Source of the DNA: JBKECP01 sp047974765 | GTDB taxonomy: Bacteria; Pseudomonadota; Gammaproteobacteria; Pseudomonadales; Halieaceae | Reading direction: 5' to 3' | Length of the DNA: 36,985 nucleotides | NCBI GenBank assembly: GCA_047974765.1 | Contig: JBKECP010000011.1 | Coordinates: 1 to 36,985 of the forward strand | Shown: positions 1-8,672 of the stretch, piece after piece | How the letters are laid out: every line of letters starts with the position of its first letter | Numbering within the stretch: the first letter of the stretch is position 1 | Made by a program: the position numbers and the translations under genes | Notes under the pieces: model-generated | Told to the model about the DNA's origin: nothing | Database searches by the model: none | Seen by the model: only the letters and a program-made list of their open reading frames with translations

Positions 1-324
1 CAAAGCTCGTTCGCTACCTGGAAGACGGGCGCCTGGAGATCGACAACAACCTGGCCGAAAACGCCATCCGGCCCTTCGTAATTGGCAGGAAGAACTGGCT
101 CTTCTCAGACTCGGTGAAGGGCGTGAAAGCTAGCGCCAATCTGTATTCCCTGATTGAAACGGCCAAAGCCAATAAGTTGGAGCCGTATCCGTACCTGCGT
201 GAGGTGTTCACCCGATTGCCTCAGGCCAACACCGTGGAGGATATCGAAAACCTCCTGCCGTGGTCTCTTAAAAAAATCCTCGACGAAGCCTGATAGGCAA
301 CCCCGCGGTTTGTTAACCGCTTAC
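1..324 (+). mobile_element. IS66-family insertion sequence, right end (partial)
   Basis: The window opens inside an IS66-type element; only its right end is present. It contains the last part of the transposase gene, whose stop codon lies about 30 bases before the presumed terminus. The terminus is placed at 324 because the sequence ends in CGCTTAC, and read inward on the other strand this gives GTAAGCG, the typical start of IS66-family terminal repeats. Bases 305-320 form a hairpin (GCGGTT, loop TGTT, AACCGC) inside the terminal repeat. IS66 elements normally make an 8-bp target duplication, which here would be 325-332; the other end is outside the window, so the duplication cannot be checked. 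The IS boundary is inferred from the motif, not from an alignment. Confidence 0.85.
3..293 (+). CDS. IS66 family transposase TnpC, C-terminal fragment
   Basis: The reading frame is open from the window edge and ends with TGA at 291-293, giving the last 96 residues of an IS66-type DDE transposase. Recognisable family signatures are DNNLAENAIRP, followed by GRKNWLF and then ANLYSLIETAKAN, all of which lie around and after the catalytic Glu region of IS66 transposases. The fragment ends with the usual short tail (WSLKKILDEA). The start lies outside the window, so whether the full protein is intact is unknown. It mobilises the element, together with the accessory proteins TnpA and TnpB that would be encoded upstream. 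The gene runs toward the CRISPR array that follows. Confidence 0.93.
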   Translation, partial: KLVRYLEDGRLEIDNNLAENAIRPFVIGRKNWLFSDSVKGVKASANLYSLIETAKANKLEPYPYLREVFTRLPQANTVEDIENLLPWSLKKILDEA

Positions 325-331
325 ACAGGAT

Positions 332-708
332 GTTCACTGCCGCACAGGCAGCTCAGAAAAGTCCCACCTCAGTCCAGCGGCGGCTGCCGCGGTTCACTGC
401 CGCACAGGCAGCTCAGAAAAAGACGCATCAGCATCACATTCAAAATCTTGAGTTCACTGCCGCACAGGCAGCTCAGAAAAGCACGGTCTCTCCGGCTTTT
501 CGCGCTCGCTCGTTCACTGCCGCACAGGCAGCTCAGAAATGGTGCAGGCGGAACATGGGTAGGGCTTGAATGTTCACTGCCGCACAGGCAGCTCAGAAAA
601 CCTATTCCTTCGCCCCGCTACGCAATCGTGCGTTCACTGCCGCACAGGCAGCTCAGAAATGTGGATCACTCTCTATCTCATGCATAAATTCGTTCACTGC
701 CGCACAGG
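332..708 (+). CRISPR. Type I-F CRISPR array, 6 full repeats plus truncated terminal repeat
   Basis: Six identical 28-base repeats begin GTTCACTGCC and end GCTCAGAAA, at 332-359, 392-419, 452-479, 512-539, 572-599 and 632-659. They are separated by six unrelated 32-base spacers (360-391, 420-451, 480-511, 540-571, 600-631, 660-691), giving an exact 60-base period. A seventh repeat at 692-708 keeps only its first 17 bases and then diverges, the usual sign of the leader-distal end, so the leader would be on the left. The 28/32 geometry and the inverted core CTGCCGCACAGGCAG match subtype I-F repeats (Cas6f/Csy4 hairpin). No cas gene is visible in the window. The expected leader position is occupied by the IS66 end, only 7 bases from the first repeat. 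Open reading frames across the array are an artefact of the 60-base period being a multiple of three. Confidence 0.97.
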
Positions 709-751
709 TTATTTTCTTTTGAGCATAGCTGTTGTTCTTAAAGCTAAAAAA

Positions 752-2431
752 TTATTTATCACCCGCATTTATACCCGCTTTATGCCTCACCACCACTGAC
801 CAAGCCTCCAACATTACCAGTACGCTAACGATCAGAACGACTAAATCAAGTACCACCAACAGCCAGTTATCTTGTTGATAGTATTCACCCAGTTTGATTA
901 CGCCGGCGAAAAAGGCCATTACCAGCACAAAACCCATTGGAATGAGTGTATAAACAGCCGGGCGAGCAGCTTTGATCAGCATGACGGAAATTACCAGCAA
1001 GGTCAGACTGGCCAATATCTGATTGGTAGAGCCGAACAAAGGCCAGATAATCATACCGCCACTACCGTCAGAACCACCGGCACCAAAGGCCAACAATAAA
1101 CAACAGGCGACAGCTAATAAAGTAGCTACAATGCCATTTTTCAATGGGCCAAGATTATAAATATCGCCCCACTCCTGGATGATGTAGCGCTGTAGACGCA
1201 CACCGGAATCCATTGTGGTACCGGCAAAAAGTACAACCATTGTCGCCAGTAAAGTGGATGAAATCTCAACGGACAAGCCCCAGCCACTTTCTATCAGGCT
1301 GGCACCACCACCAACAAAAGCCGCCACGCTGCCAGCACCAAGATGACTGTAAACTTTGTGCCATTCTTCCGGTGACGAGGCCAGCATTACACCGCTCACA
1401 GCCACCAGCGTAATCAAGGCCAGACAACCCTCTCCTACCGCCCCCAGATAACCCACAAAACGGGCGTCTGTTTCTTTATCAAGCTGCTTGGAACTGGTGC
1501 CTGACGATACAATACCGTGAAAACCAGAGACAGCCCCACAGGCGATGGTCACAAACAGCAGAGGAATAATACTGGGGGTATCTACAGCTGTTTGTGTGTT
1601 AAAGGCAGGTGCGGTGATATCCGGCAAAGAGACAAACACAGCGCCATACAGAAGTATCAAACCGACCAGCAGCTGCATGCCATTAATAAAGTCGCGTGGT
1701 TGCAGTAATACCCACACCGGCAGCAATGAAGCGATGGCGGCATAGATAAACAGAATAATGATCCAGTTGGCTTTGGTACCCAGACCAAACATTTCATCGG
1801 GCAACGATATTGGCATGCTGCTGCCCACATAGATACTGTAATAGAGAATACCCACACCAATCAGACAAAGCGGTACCAGGGACACCTTACGTTTGAGCAG
1901 CTGCCCAATGACCAGCGCTACCACTATTGCCATCCAGGCGGGAAACACCGAATGAGGCTGGGCAACAAAGGAGTTGGCAATCACCACGCCAAATACCGCG
2001 TTGACCATCAGTAGTACCAAAAAAACCACCACCATAAACAGCGAGCGGGTGCGGGCACCAATTACTGTTTCTGACAGGGCGCCCATCGACTTGCCCTTGT
2101 TGCGGGCACTGGCCCATAGCGCCCCCATGTCATGCACACCGGCAAAGAAGATAGTGCCAAAAACCACCCACAGCACCGCAGGCACCCAGCCCCAGTAAAC
2201 GGCGATAGCAGGGCCAACAATCGGCGCCGCACCAGCAACAGAGGTAAAGTGGTGTCCCCACAACACCACTTTATTAGTGGGCACATAGTCAATACCATCT
2301 TCCAGCTCATGGGCGGGTGTAACAAAGTTATCGCTCATGCAAAAAATTTTCTCTGCGATGAACTTTGAGTATACAAACCAGCCAAAAAACATACCGACCA
2401 GCCCAAAAAGTACAATAGCGATAGATTGCAT
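752..2431 (-). CDS. cstA: CstA-family carbon starvation / peptide-pyruvate transporter
   Basis: A 559-residue, very hydrophobic protein with more than a dozen predicted membrane helices. The N-terminal half carries the CstA-family hallmarks: a conserved stretch around residues 32-80 (TPAHELEDGIDYVPTNK, then WGHHFTSVAGAAPIVGPA), then GVHDMGALWASARNKGKS, and further on SGFHGIVSSGTSSKQ. CstA and BtsT are inner-membrane transporters for peptides or pyruvate used when carbon is limiting. This protein is shorter than E. coli CstA (about 700 residues) and resembles the compact members of the family, so the exact substrate is uncertain. The ATG at 2431 is supported by AGAGGAA a few bases upstream. 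It stands alone, with decayed DNA upstream and the CRISPR array beyond its 3' end. No convincing terminator is seen between 709 and 751. Confidence 0.9.
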   Translation of the reverse strand: MQSIAIVLFGLVGMFFGWFVYSKFIAEKIFCMSDNFVTPAHELEDGIDYVPTNKVVLWGHHFTSVAGAAPIVGPAIAVYWGWVPAVLWVVFGTIFFAGVHDMGALWASARNKGKSMGALSETVIGARTRSLFMVVVFLVLLMVNAVFGVVIANSFVAQPHSVFPAWMAIVVALVIGQLLKRKVSLVPLCLIGVGILYYSIYVGSSMPISLPDEMFGLGTKANWIIILFIYAAIASLLPVWVLLQPRDFINGMQLLVGLILLYGAVFVSLPDITAPAFNTQTAVDTPSIIPLLFVTIACGAVSGFHGIVSSGTSSKQLDKETDARFVGYLGAVGEGCLALITLVAVSGVMLASSPEEWHKVYSHLGAGSVAAFVGGGASLIESGWGLSVEISSTLLATMVVLFAGTTMDSGVRLQRYIIQEWGDIYNLGPLKNGIVATLLAVACCLLLAFGAGGSDGSGGMIIWPLFGSTNQILASLTLLVISVMLIKAARPAVYTLIPMGFVLVMAFFAGVIKLGEYYQQDNWLLVVLDLVVLIVSVLVMLEAWSVVVRHKAGINAGDK

Positions 2432-3239
2432 AAGCTATTCCTCTAGTTATTGGGCTATAACATACCAACTTTGACAGAAAAATCTCTAAATCTTTGGTCG
2501 AGTATCACCGGCTTAAAATGAATACAAGGAATATAAATTAATTTATTAAATAACCAATAGGAATAACTCTGCTGTGACAATGACATTCACCCCCCATCCG
2601 GTTGTGGCTCATCAAATAGCTGAAGTATTGCAGAAGGCAGGTATTAATCTGGCAATCTATGTGGCCGGGTTATTAACCCGTATATGGTCTCCTCCCCGTT
2701 TGCAAGGCTTTCACAGTCGATGTCAAGGACAGGTTGCTGCGTATATTCGGCCTGTTTATGAGGGACTCACTGCGCCCTCTGGGCTTGATGAAGTTTCGCC
2801 GCCTGCAGTCCTTATCGGCATGTCGGCCTCAAGGGCCACCGGGTTAATCAGGTTCTCTGCTGACCGGTCTGACCTGTTATATCATCATCGATTGTCTGTT
2901 GCCTTCACAACCCCGAGAAAACACTCCTGTTTTGTTTTTCCTCGTTTCATTTCGATAGAGCATTCTTCATCTTTATCCTGGCGCATCGCGACGCCGTTTG
3001 GGAGGGGAGGAGACTATCTCATCGGCAGGCTTTTAGCCGAATGAATAAGCGGCAGATTACGACGGTGGATCATGCTGATATACGTGGGTTGGTTACCACT
3101 TGACTTGACTACGCCGTAGAGCTGGCCTTTGTCTAATAACAGGGATCAGCAACCGGGAACTCCCAGGGGGATTATTCCGTTGGCTGCTGCCGGTCTAGCC
3201 AGGTCAAGGATTCTCCACACTGGCCCGGCATGCCCTGAG
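2432..3239. other. Gene-poor, probably decayed stretch
   Basis: No recognisable gene in about 800 bases. The part nearest 2432 is AT-rich and must hold the cstA promoter, but I could not fix a convincing -35/-10 pair. A 156-codon open frame on the + strand (2574-3044, GTG start) has no recognisable family and a composition unlike a conserved protein; I treat it as doubtful. The segment from about 2690 to 3239 lies directly after the C-terminal end of the broken IS110-like transposase. It may be the non-coding flank of the same dead element. Confidence 0.4.
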
Positions 3240-3867
3240 TCAACGCACCTGTTCCTCCTGTTCAACAGTTTTTAACAATTCCTGTTCACTTTTGGTATAC
3301 AGAGCATCACGCTGCTCTGGCCGGTAATCGGGGCATTTCCTGTCTGACCACATCCCAGATAAAACCCGCCAGCTCCCGCATGATCGCCGCACACGACCAT
3401 TGTCGACCCGGGTGATACCGCCCAACTTCGCCAGTAATACTATAGCGACGATCTTGTCGATCCCGCGCAGAGCGACCAGTGAATCAATCACCGGCGCCAA
3501 TAACCACTGTGGCAAGGCGCGCATCATCTGGTCGGTCAGATCATCTGACCCGCCGGGTCGCTGCTTTAACCTAGATTCCGCAGTTGAACGCGTATTTTGT
3601 CGTTGAAAGTCACATAACCACCGGACTTTTTGTCTTTGGCCGCATTCACTTTGCGGGTGAGCGCGCTACCCACCCACTGGCACTGCACTCGATGCGTCAG
3701 GCAGCGTTGCTCCGCCTTGCCTGACCACCAATTACAGCACCATTGGGCACATCCAGTCCTACACAGTGGTGGCAAGTCTCAGTCTGAGGCTTACTTTGTC
3801 CCTGTGCACAACTGACAGCGGGTGAACTCTCGATTTTTTACTGACTGCTTGCGTTAGGCTTTTTCAT
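3240..3867 (-). pseudogene. Degenerate IS110-family transposase
   Basis: The clearest part (about 3527 down to 3400 on the minus strand) encodes VIDSLVALRGIDKIVAIVLL followed by AKLGGITRVDN. This is the helix-hairpin-helix-like ALRGID...LLAELGD region of the Transposase_20 domain of IS110/IS116/IS902 enzymes. Shortly after it the frame is lost: RELAGFIWDVVRQ, the typical IS110 C-terminal motif, continues in another frame near 3370-3330. Upstream, a ribosome-binding-site-like GAGGAGGGCAGGT precedes an ATG at 3867 (MKKPNAS), and HHCVGLDV, resembling the N-terminal DEDD-domain start, appears out of frame with several stops between. Large internal deletion plus frameshifts make this a dead remnant. 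The limits given are those of recognisable pieces, not of the original element. Confidence 0.7.
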
Positions 3868-4125
3868 ACCTGCCCTCCTCAAGGTGGCTCTGCCACGATG
3901 GTTTTCTCAACTTTCAGGGTGACCCACGAATATTGAGGTTGGGCAGGTCAAAACATCATGCCTAGTAGTAGCCGGGTTAACAGCACTGGTTTGGACAATG
4001 AATACTGCCGGTGCTGCCGGTGAATTTTCAATATCCTGATGTTAGCTTCAGACGGGCACCGCAAGCAGGTAACAACACCTGCCCCGATACTTTTGAGCTG
4101 CGCTGACACTGCAAAAGCGAATGGA

Positions 4126-6558
4126 TCAATGCAGATTTTTTTCCTGCCGGTGCTCCTGAAAGACATACTCAAAAACATCACGATACGTTCTGGCAAAGTG
4201 CACATTAATGCCTTCACACAAATAATCCGGCAATTCTTTAAAATCCCGTTTATTGGCATGAGGCAAAACCAGCTCCATTACCCGGCTGCGCCTGGCAGCA
4301 ATCACCTTTTCACGGATACCGCCAACCGGCAGCACCTGCCCGGTCAGTGTCAGCTCTCCAGTCATCGCCAATGGTCGCCGAATACGCTCCTTGCGCGCCA
4401 GTGACACCAATGAGGTTGCCATGGTGATACCGGCGCTGGGGCCATCTTTGGGTGTAGCCCCTTCTGGAACATGCAAATGAACCATAGTGGTATCAAAAAA
4501 GTCCGGGTCACAACCGTAGTCCTTAAGGTGGGCAATAACATAGCTGTAGGCAATTTCCGCCGACTCCTTCATTACCTCACCGAGCTTGCCGGTCGTTTTG
4601 AAACCCCGGTTAAGCGTATGGATCAGGGAAGACTCAATGGATAAGGTAGCACCGCCCATGGCCGTCCACGCCAGTCCCGTTACAACACCCAACCCCCGCA
4701 TAGGTTTATCCACAGAAAATGGTGGCTTGCCCAGCAGATCTTCAATATCCTTTTTGGCTACCCGCAAACGCACCTCCTGTGTATCCATCATCTGCACGAT
4801 AGATTTACGCATAATGCGAGCCAGTTGCTTGTCCAGTGAACGCACACCTGCTTCACGACAATAGGCATCAATCACATATTTAAGGGCCGCATCGTTGATG
4901 CTGAGCTGGCCACTGCCCAGACCATGGTGTTTGAGTTGTTTTGGCCACAGGTGCTGGCGTGCAATCGCCAGTTTCTCTTCAGCGATATAGCCAGACAGTC
5001 GGATAACTTCCATTCTGTCCAGCAGTGGGCCGGGTATGGTATCAAGTTGATTGGCAGTACAGATAAAAAGTGCTTTTGACAGATCAATTCGCAAATCCAG
5101 ATAGTGATCGAGAAATTCACTATTTTGCTCTGGGTCCAGCACCTCCAATAGTGCCGATGCGGGATCTCCCTGATAAGAAGCGCCTATCTTGTCGATTTCA
5201 TCAAGCATAATGACCGGATTGGCTACCTCAACCTCCTTGAGCGCCTGCACAAACTTGCCGGGTAAGGCGCCAATATACGTGCGCCGATGACCCTTGATTT
5301 CAGCTTCATCGCGCATACCGCCCAGGCTGAGTCGGTAGAACTTGCGGCCCAAGGCATCGGCCACAGAGCGACCAATGCTGGTTTTACCCACACCGGGCGG
5401 CCCCACCAACAGCAAAATTGAGCCACTAATTTCACCTCGGTGAGCACCCACAGCGATAAATTCCAGTATGCGTGCCTTTACATCATCCAGACCACTGTGC
5501 TGCTCGTTGAGGACTTTACGGGCATGAGACAACTCCAGCTTGTCCTCAGACAAAACTCCCCAGGGCAGCTGTGTTGCCCAGTCCAGATAGTTGCGGGTTA
5601 CACCGTATTCGGGTGAACCTGTTTCCAGCACAGAGAGCTTGTCAAGCTCCTCATCAATACGTGTAGCAGCCGCATCCGGCAGGGTTTTGTCTGCCAAACG
5701 CTGCCTGAACAATTCAACATCAGAAGTACGATCATCTTTGGAAATACCCAGTTCTTTCTGGATTATTTTCAGCTGCTCACGCAGAAAAAACTCACGCTGA
5801 TGCTCAGAGACCCGCTCGTTCACCTGGCTGGTAATTTTACCCTGCAACTCAGCCACTTCCTTTTCCTTGCGCAGCAGGGTCATGGCTTTATCCATGCGCG
5901 ACAATAATGGCAGAGTATCGAGAATTTCCTGCAGGCTATCACCACTGGCAGTGGTCAGTGCTGCTGAAAAATCGGCCAGCAGACCCGGCTGATTAGGATT
6001 AATGTTGGCGATATATTGCTTGAGCTCTTCGCTGAACAAAGGGTTGAGCGGCAACAACTCACGAATCTGCCGTAGTAGCGCCATGGTATAGGCTTTGACT
6101 TCATCACTGTCACGCTCACCCTGAGTGCGTGGGTACTCTACCTGCACCCGATAAGGCGGTTCGCTGTTTAACCAGCGCACAATACGAAAACGCTGTAAAC
6201 CCTGAGCCAAAAACTGGCCATTGGCCACACCCTCAGGGGGTTGATGCAAACGTACTACACAACCAATATCAGGAAACTGATGCGTATCCGGTGGGCTGCC
6301 ATCGTGCATTGGCGCAACGGGAACGTAAGACAACCCGAGAACATTAACACCGCTATTTGCTACTGCATCAAGGGTTTGCCTCCACTCCTGAAGAGAAATC
6401 TGTATCGGTTGTACCTGTCCGGGGAAAAAGGGCCGGTTCGGAGCCGGTATCAGATACAGCGTATCGGGCAGTACATCCTCGGCAACCGCTGGTGCATTAT
6501 CTGCAGCTTGCGTATCAATATCATCACCGCCCGCCTTTGACTGAACTGAGTCATTCAT
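4126..6558 (-). CDS. lon: ATP-dependent Lon-family protease
   Basis: An 810-residue Lon protease. The LonN substrate-binding domain covers roughly residues 30-230 and is followed by a helical linker. The AAA+ module has Walker A GPPGVGKTS (Lys near 391) and Walker B VIMLDEIDKI. The C-terminal protease domain has the catalytic Ser in PKDGPSAG (about 708) and Lys in GGIREKVIAARR (about 751), the same 43-residue spacing as the E. coli Lon dyad. It degrades misfolded and regulatory proteins in the cytoplasm. The ATG at 6558 (MNDSVQSK) is chosen because AGGTGAG precedes it; an upstream in-frame start at 6591 lacks such a site. A sigma-32-like promoter lies just upstream. The gene is not beside clpX, the usual neighbour of canonical lon, so it may be a second Lon paralogue such as the AsrA type in Pseudomonas; this is inference. 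Confidence 0.95.
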   Translation of the reverse strand: MNDSVQSKAGGDDIDTQAADNAPAVAEDVLPDTLYLIPAPNRPFFPGQVQPIQISLQEWRQTLDAVANSGVNVLGLSYVPVAPMHDGSPPDTHQFPDIGCVVRLHQPPEGVANGQFLAQGLQRFRIVRWLNSEPPYRVQVEYPRTQGERDSDEVKAYTMALLRQIRELLPLNPLFSEELKQYIANINPNQPGLLADFSAALTTASGDSLQEILDTLPLLSRMDKAMTLLRKEKEVAELQGKITSQVNERVSEHQREFFLREQLKIIQKELGISKDDRTSDVELFRQRLADKTLPDAAATRIDEELDKLSVLETGSPEYGVTRNYLDWATQLPWGVLSEDKLELSHARKVLNEQHSGLDDVKARILEFIAVGAHRGEISGSILLLVGPPGVGKTSIGRSVADALGRKFYRLSLGGMRDEAEIKGHRRTYIGALPGKFVQALKEVEVANPVIMLDEIDKIGASYQGDPASALLEVLDPEQNSEFLDHYLDLRIDLSKALFICTANQLDTIPGPLLDRMEVIRLSGYIAEEKLAIARQHLWPKQLKHHGLGSGQLSINDAALKYVIDAYCREAGVRSLDKQLARIMRKSIVQMMDTQEVRLRVAKKDIEDLLGKPPFSVDKPMRGLGVVTGLAWTAMGGATLSIESSLIHTLNRGFKTTGKLGEVMKESAEIAYSYVIAHLKDYGCDPDFFDTTMVHLHVPEGATPKDGPSAGITMATSLVSLARKERIRRPLAMTGELTLTGQVLPVGGIREKVIAARRSRVMELVLPHANKRDFKELPDYLCEGINVHFARTYRDVFEYVFQEHRQEKNLH

Positions 6559-6599
6559 ACAACACTCACCTGAACCTGACCGAAGAGACAAGTCATCTG

Positions 6600-6628
6600 A
6601 TATTGGGATAATTCAAAGGCAATTCAAG
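6600..6628 (-). promoter_or_regulatory. Sigma-32 (heat-shock) promoter for lon
   Basis: On the minus strand CTTGAA (6628-6623) is followed after 15 bases by CCCAATAT (6607-6600). This closely matches the RpoH consensus CTTGAA and CCCCATNT with normal spacing. It sits about 42 bases upstream of the chosen lon start codon, consistent with heat-shock induction of Lon proteases. Match seen by eye; not tested. Confidence 0.75.
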
Positions 6629-6724
6629 CGTTTTCCATTCTCCCGTGACGACACAGGCAGTATACTTGCGGCTCCTTAAACAGCCGTCTGGCGGCTGTCT
6701 TTGCACAGACCGAAGGAGTTTAGC

Positions 6725-8005
6725 GTGCATATCGACAAGGCATCACCATCCGAACTCAACAGCGTACTGAGCGATTTGTACGAGCAGTACGATCAACTGG
6801 CAGAGCGCAAACTGGCTCTTGATTTGACGCGCGGCAAACCCGGCACAGAGCAACTTGCTTTATCTGATGCCCTGGACGGCATTCTGACGGACAATTTCAC
6901 CGCGGCAGATGGCACGGACGTTCGCAACTACGGAGGCCTCGATGGTCTGCACGAAGCACGCGCATTTTTTGGCGGTCTTCTCGGCACCGAAGTAAAAGAA
7001 ACCCTGATCGGCGGCAACAGCAGCCTCACTTTGATGTATCAGATAATGGATTTTGCCACCAATCAGGGCTTACGCGGCAGCGAATCCGCCTGGGGCTTGC
7101 AGGACAACATCAAATTTCTATGTCCGGTACCAGGTTATGACCGCCACTTTTCCATCTGTGAATATCTGTCTATTGAAATGCTGCCGGTCCCCATGCTCAC
7201 CACCGGCCCGGACATGGATCAGGTTGAAGCCATGGTGAAGGCCGATCCAGCCATCAAGGGTATTTGGTGCGTACCTCGCTTCAGCAACCCCGATGGCTGT
7301 GTGTACAGTGACGAGACCGTAGAGCGCATCGCCAAACTACCCCTGATTGCCGGGGATCACTTTCTGGTGATGTGGGATAACGCCTATTGTGTTCACACCC
7401 TCTACGACGATGCACCGATATTAACTCCTATCAACCAGTTCTGCCGCCAGTATAAAACCATGGACGGTGTTTTCCAGTTTGGTTCTACCTCCAAAATTAC
7501 CTTTGCCGGTGCTGGTGTCGCCTTTATGGCCAGCAGTGAACGCAACCTATCCACATTCAAAGCTCACCTGGCCTTTCAGAGCATAGGCCCGGACAAAGTC
7601 AACCAGTTGCGCCACATACGCTTTTTAAAGGATGAAGCCACTCTCACCGCTCATATGGGCGAGCATGCCAAATTGATCAGGCCGCGCTTTGAAGCGGTAT
7701 TAAGTGCTTTGGAAGCAGAACTGGCTGACAGCGGTATGGGTGAGTGGACCCACCCAAAAGGTGGCTATTTTATCTCTTTTAATACCCGCCCGGGCCTGGC
7801 CCGGGAAGTGGTCGAACTGGCGAATAAAATTGGTGTCAAGCTGACGCCCGCCGGTGCCACCTTTCCCTATGGCCAGGATCCGGATGATCGCAATATCCGT
7901 CTGGCCCCCACGTTTCCCTCATTGGCAGATGTAGAGGCAGGCATCAACGCCTTTGTACTGTGTGTGAAACTGGCAAGTGTCAAACAGGCCTTGGCCAAAT
8001 CCTGA
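6725..8005 (+). CDS. PLP-dependent aminotransferase, class I/II fold (Aminotran_MocR / AspAT Ic-like)
   Basis: A 426-residue fold-type I aminotransferase. An N-terminal RGKPGTEQL segment, IGGNSSLTLMYQ, and the WDNAYCVHTLYDD cofactor-binding region are present. The Schiff-base Lys lies in GSTSKITFAGAG (Lys about 257), followed by the late RLAPTFPS motif that holds the substrate-carboxylate Arg. The pattern matches the family annotated as aspartate/alanine aminotransferase-like (PF12897) rather than classic AspC; the amino-acid substrate cannot be read from sequence. Start: GTG at 6725 is preferred because AAGGAG lies six bases upstream; the in-frame TTG at 6701 lies before that site. The gene is monocistronic, divergent from lon and convergent with the DUF1820 gene. 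A short hairpin (6681-6697) lies in its leader, of unknown relevance. Confidence 0.9.
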   Translation: MHIDKASPSELNSVLSDLYEQYDQLAERKLALDLTRGKPGTEQLALSDALDGILTDNFTAADGTDVRNYGGLDGLHEARAFFGGLLGTEVKETLIGGNSSLTLMYQIMDFATNQGLRGSESAWGLQDNIKFLCPVPGYDRHFSICEYLSIEMLPVPMLTTGPDMDQVEAMVKADPAIKGIWCVPRFSNPDGCVYSDETVERIAKLPLIAGDHFLVMWDNAYCVHTLYDDAPILTPINQFCRQYKTMDGVFQFGSTSKITFAGAGVAFMASSERNLSTFKAHLAFQSIGPDKVNQLRHIRFLKDEATLTAHMGEHAKLIRPRFEAVLSALEAELADSGMGEWTHPKGGYFISFNTRPGLAREVVELANKIGVKLTPAGATFPYGQDPDDRNIRLAPTFPSLADVEAGINAFVLCVKLASVKQALAKS

Positions 8006-8116
8006 AAAGACTTAAACAAGTCAGTGCCGCCATTGCCTGGGTATTTTGTAACAGGTGGTGGCGCCACAGGCCACAGTTATCACTTATTGATTGCCGGACA
8101 GGTTGTCGGCCATCGC

Positions 8117-8461
8117 TCAATCTTCGCCAGGTTTGCCCGGCAGGCTGTTACCCACAAAAGGAAAGCTGGCCACGTTGCCTTCACGGGGTTTACTGTCAGA
8201 CACCTTGGCCGCACCTTCTTTTTCAACTTCATCAATGCGAATGACCGCCTGCAGGGGAATATAACTGCGCTTGACACCGGAGAATTCATTTTTTAGCTTT
8301 TCTTCGCTCGGATCCACCACAATTTGGGAACGCTCACCAAAGATGAATTCTTCAATTTCAATAAAACCCCACATATCACTCTGATAGATTTGCCGCGCAA
8401 AGACCTCAAAGATCTGGCTGCCATTCTGGAAAATCACCTTGTAGATGGGTTCGCTGGCCAT
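8117..8461 (-). CDS. DUF1820 family protein
   Basis: A 114-residue soluble protein without signal peptide or membrane helix. The N-terminal half (MASEPIYKVIFQNGSQIFEV, then WGFIEIEEFIFGERSQIVVDPSEEKL) and the segment SYIPLQAVIRIDEVEKEG are typical of DUF1820, a small conserved gammaproteobacterial family of unknown function. The C-terminal tail is low in complexity and probably disordered. The ATG at 8461 is preceded by AGAGGAAAGT. It is divergent from miaB, a neighbourhood kept in Pseudomonas relatives, which hints at a link to RNA modification or translation but proves nothing. Confidence 0.88.
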   Translation of the reverse strand: MASEPIYKVIFQNGSQIFEVFARQIYQSDMWGFIEIEEFIFGERSQIVVDPSEEKLKNEFSGVKRSYIPLQAVIRIDEVEKEGAAKVSDSKPREGNVASFPFVGNSLPGKPGED

Positions 8462-8615
8462 ACTTTCCTCTGGAGGGAGAAGTCCCCCGATAATAACCGC
8501 TTGCTGTGCGATTGCTTACATCCCCAAAATCAGGGGGCGGCAATGGTACCGGCACCAGCTCGCAATTTCCAGTCTCAAGGACGCATGAACGCTGGGTTTT
8601 GAGAGCTTGGGTCTG

Positions 8616-8621
8616 TATAAT
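8616..8621 (+). promoter_or_regulatory. Candidate -10 box for the miaB operon
   Basis: A perfect TATAAT lies about 50 bases upstream of the chosen miaB start. No strong -35 is visible at 16-18 bases upstream (nearest is TGGGTT), so the call rests on the -10 alone and on its position between divergent genes. Confidence 0.45.
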
Positions 8622-8672
8622 CCGCAGCCCGATTTTAGACCCTGTACAGATACAGCAAACACGGTAAACAAC

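Noticed and set aside
154..687. Open reading frame with seven copies of a SLPHRQLRK-like repeat
   Set aside because: It is the CRISPR array read through: the 60-base period is a multiple of three, so repeats stay in frame. The same holds for the frames at 330-569 and 566-799.
2574..3044. 156-codon frame as a genuine gene
   Set aside because: No recognisable domain and it lies in decayed DNA next to a dead transposase; kept only as a note in the region description.
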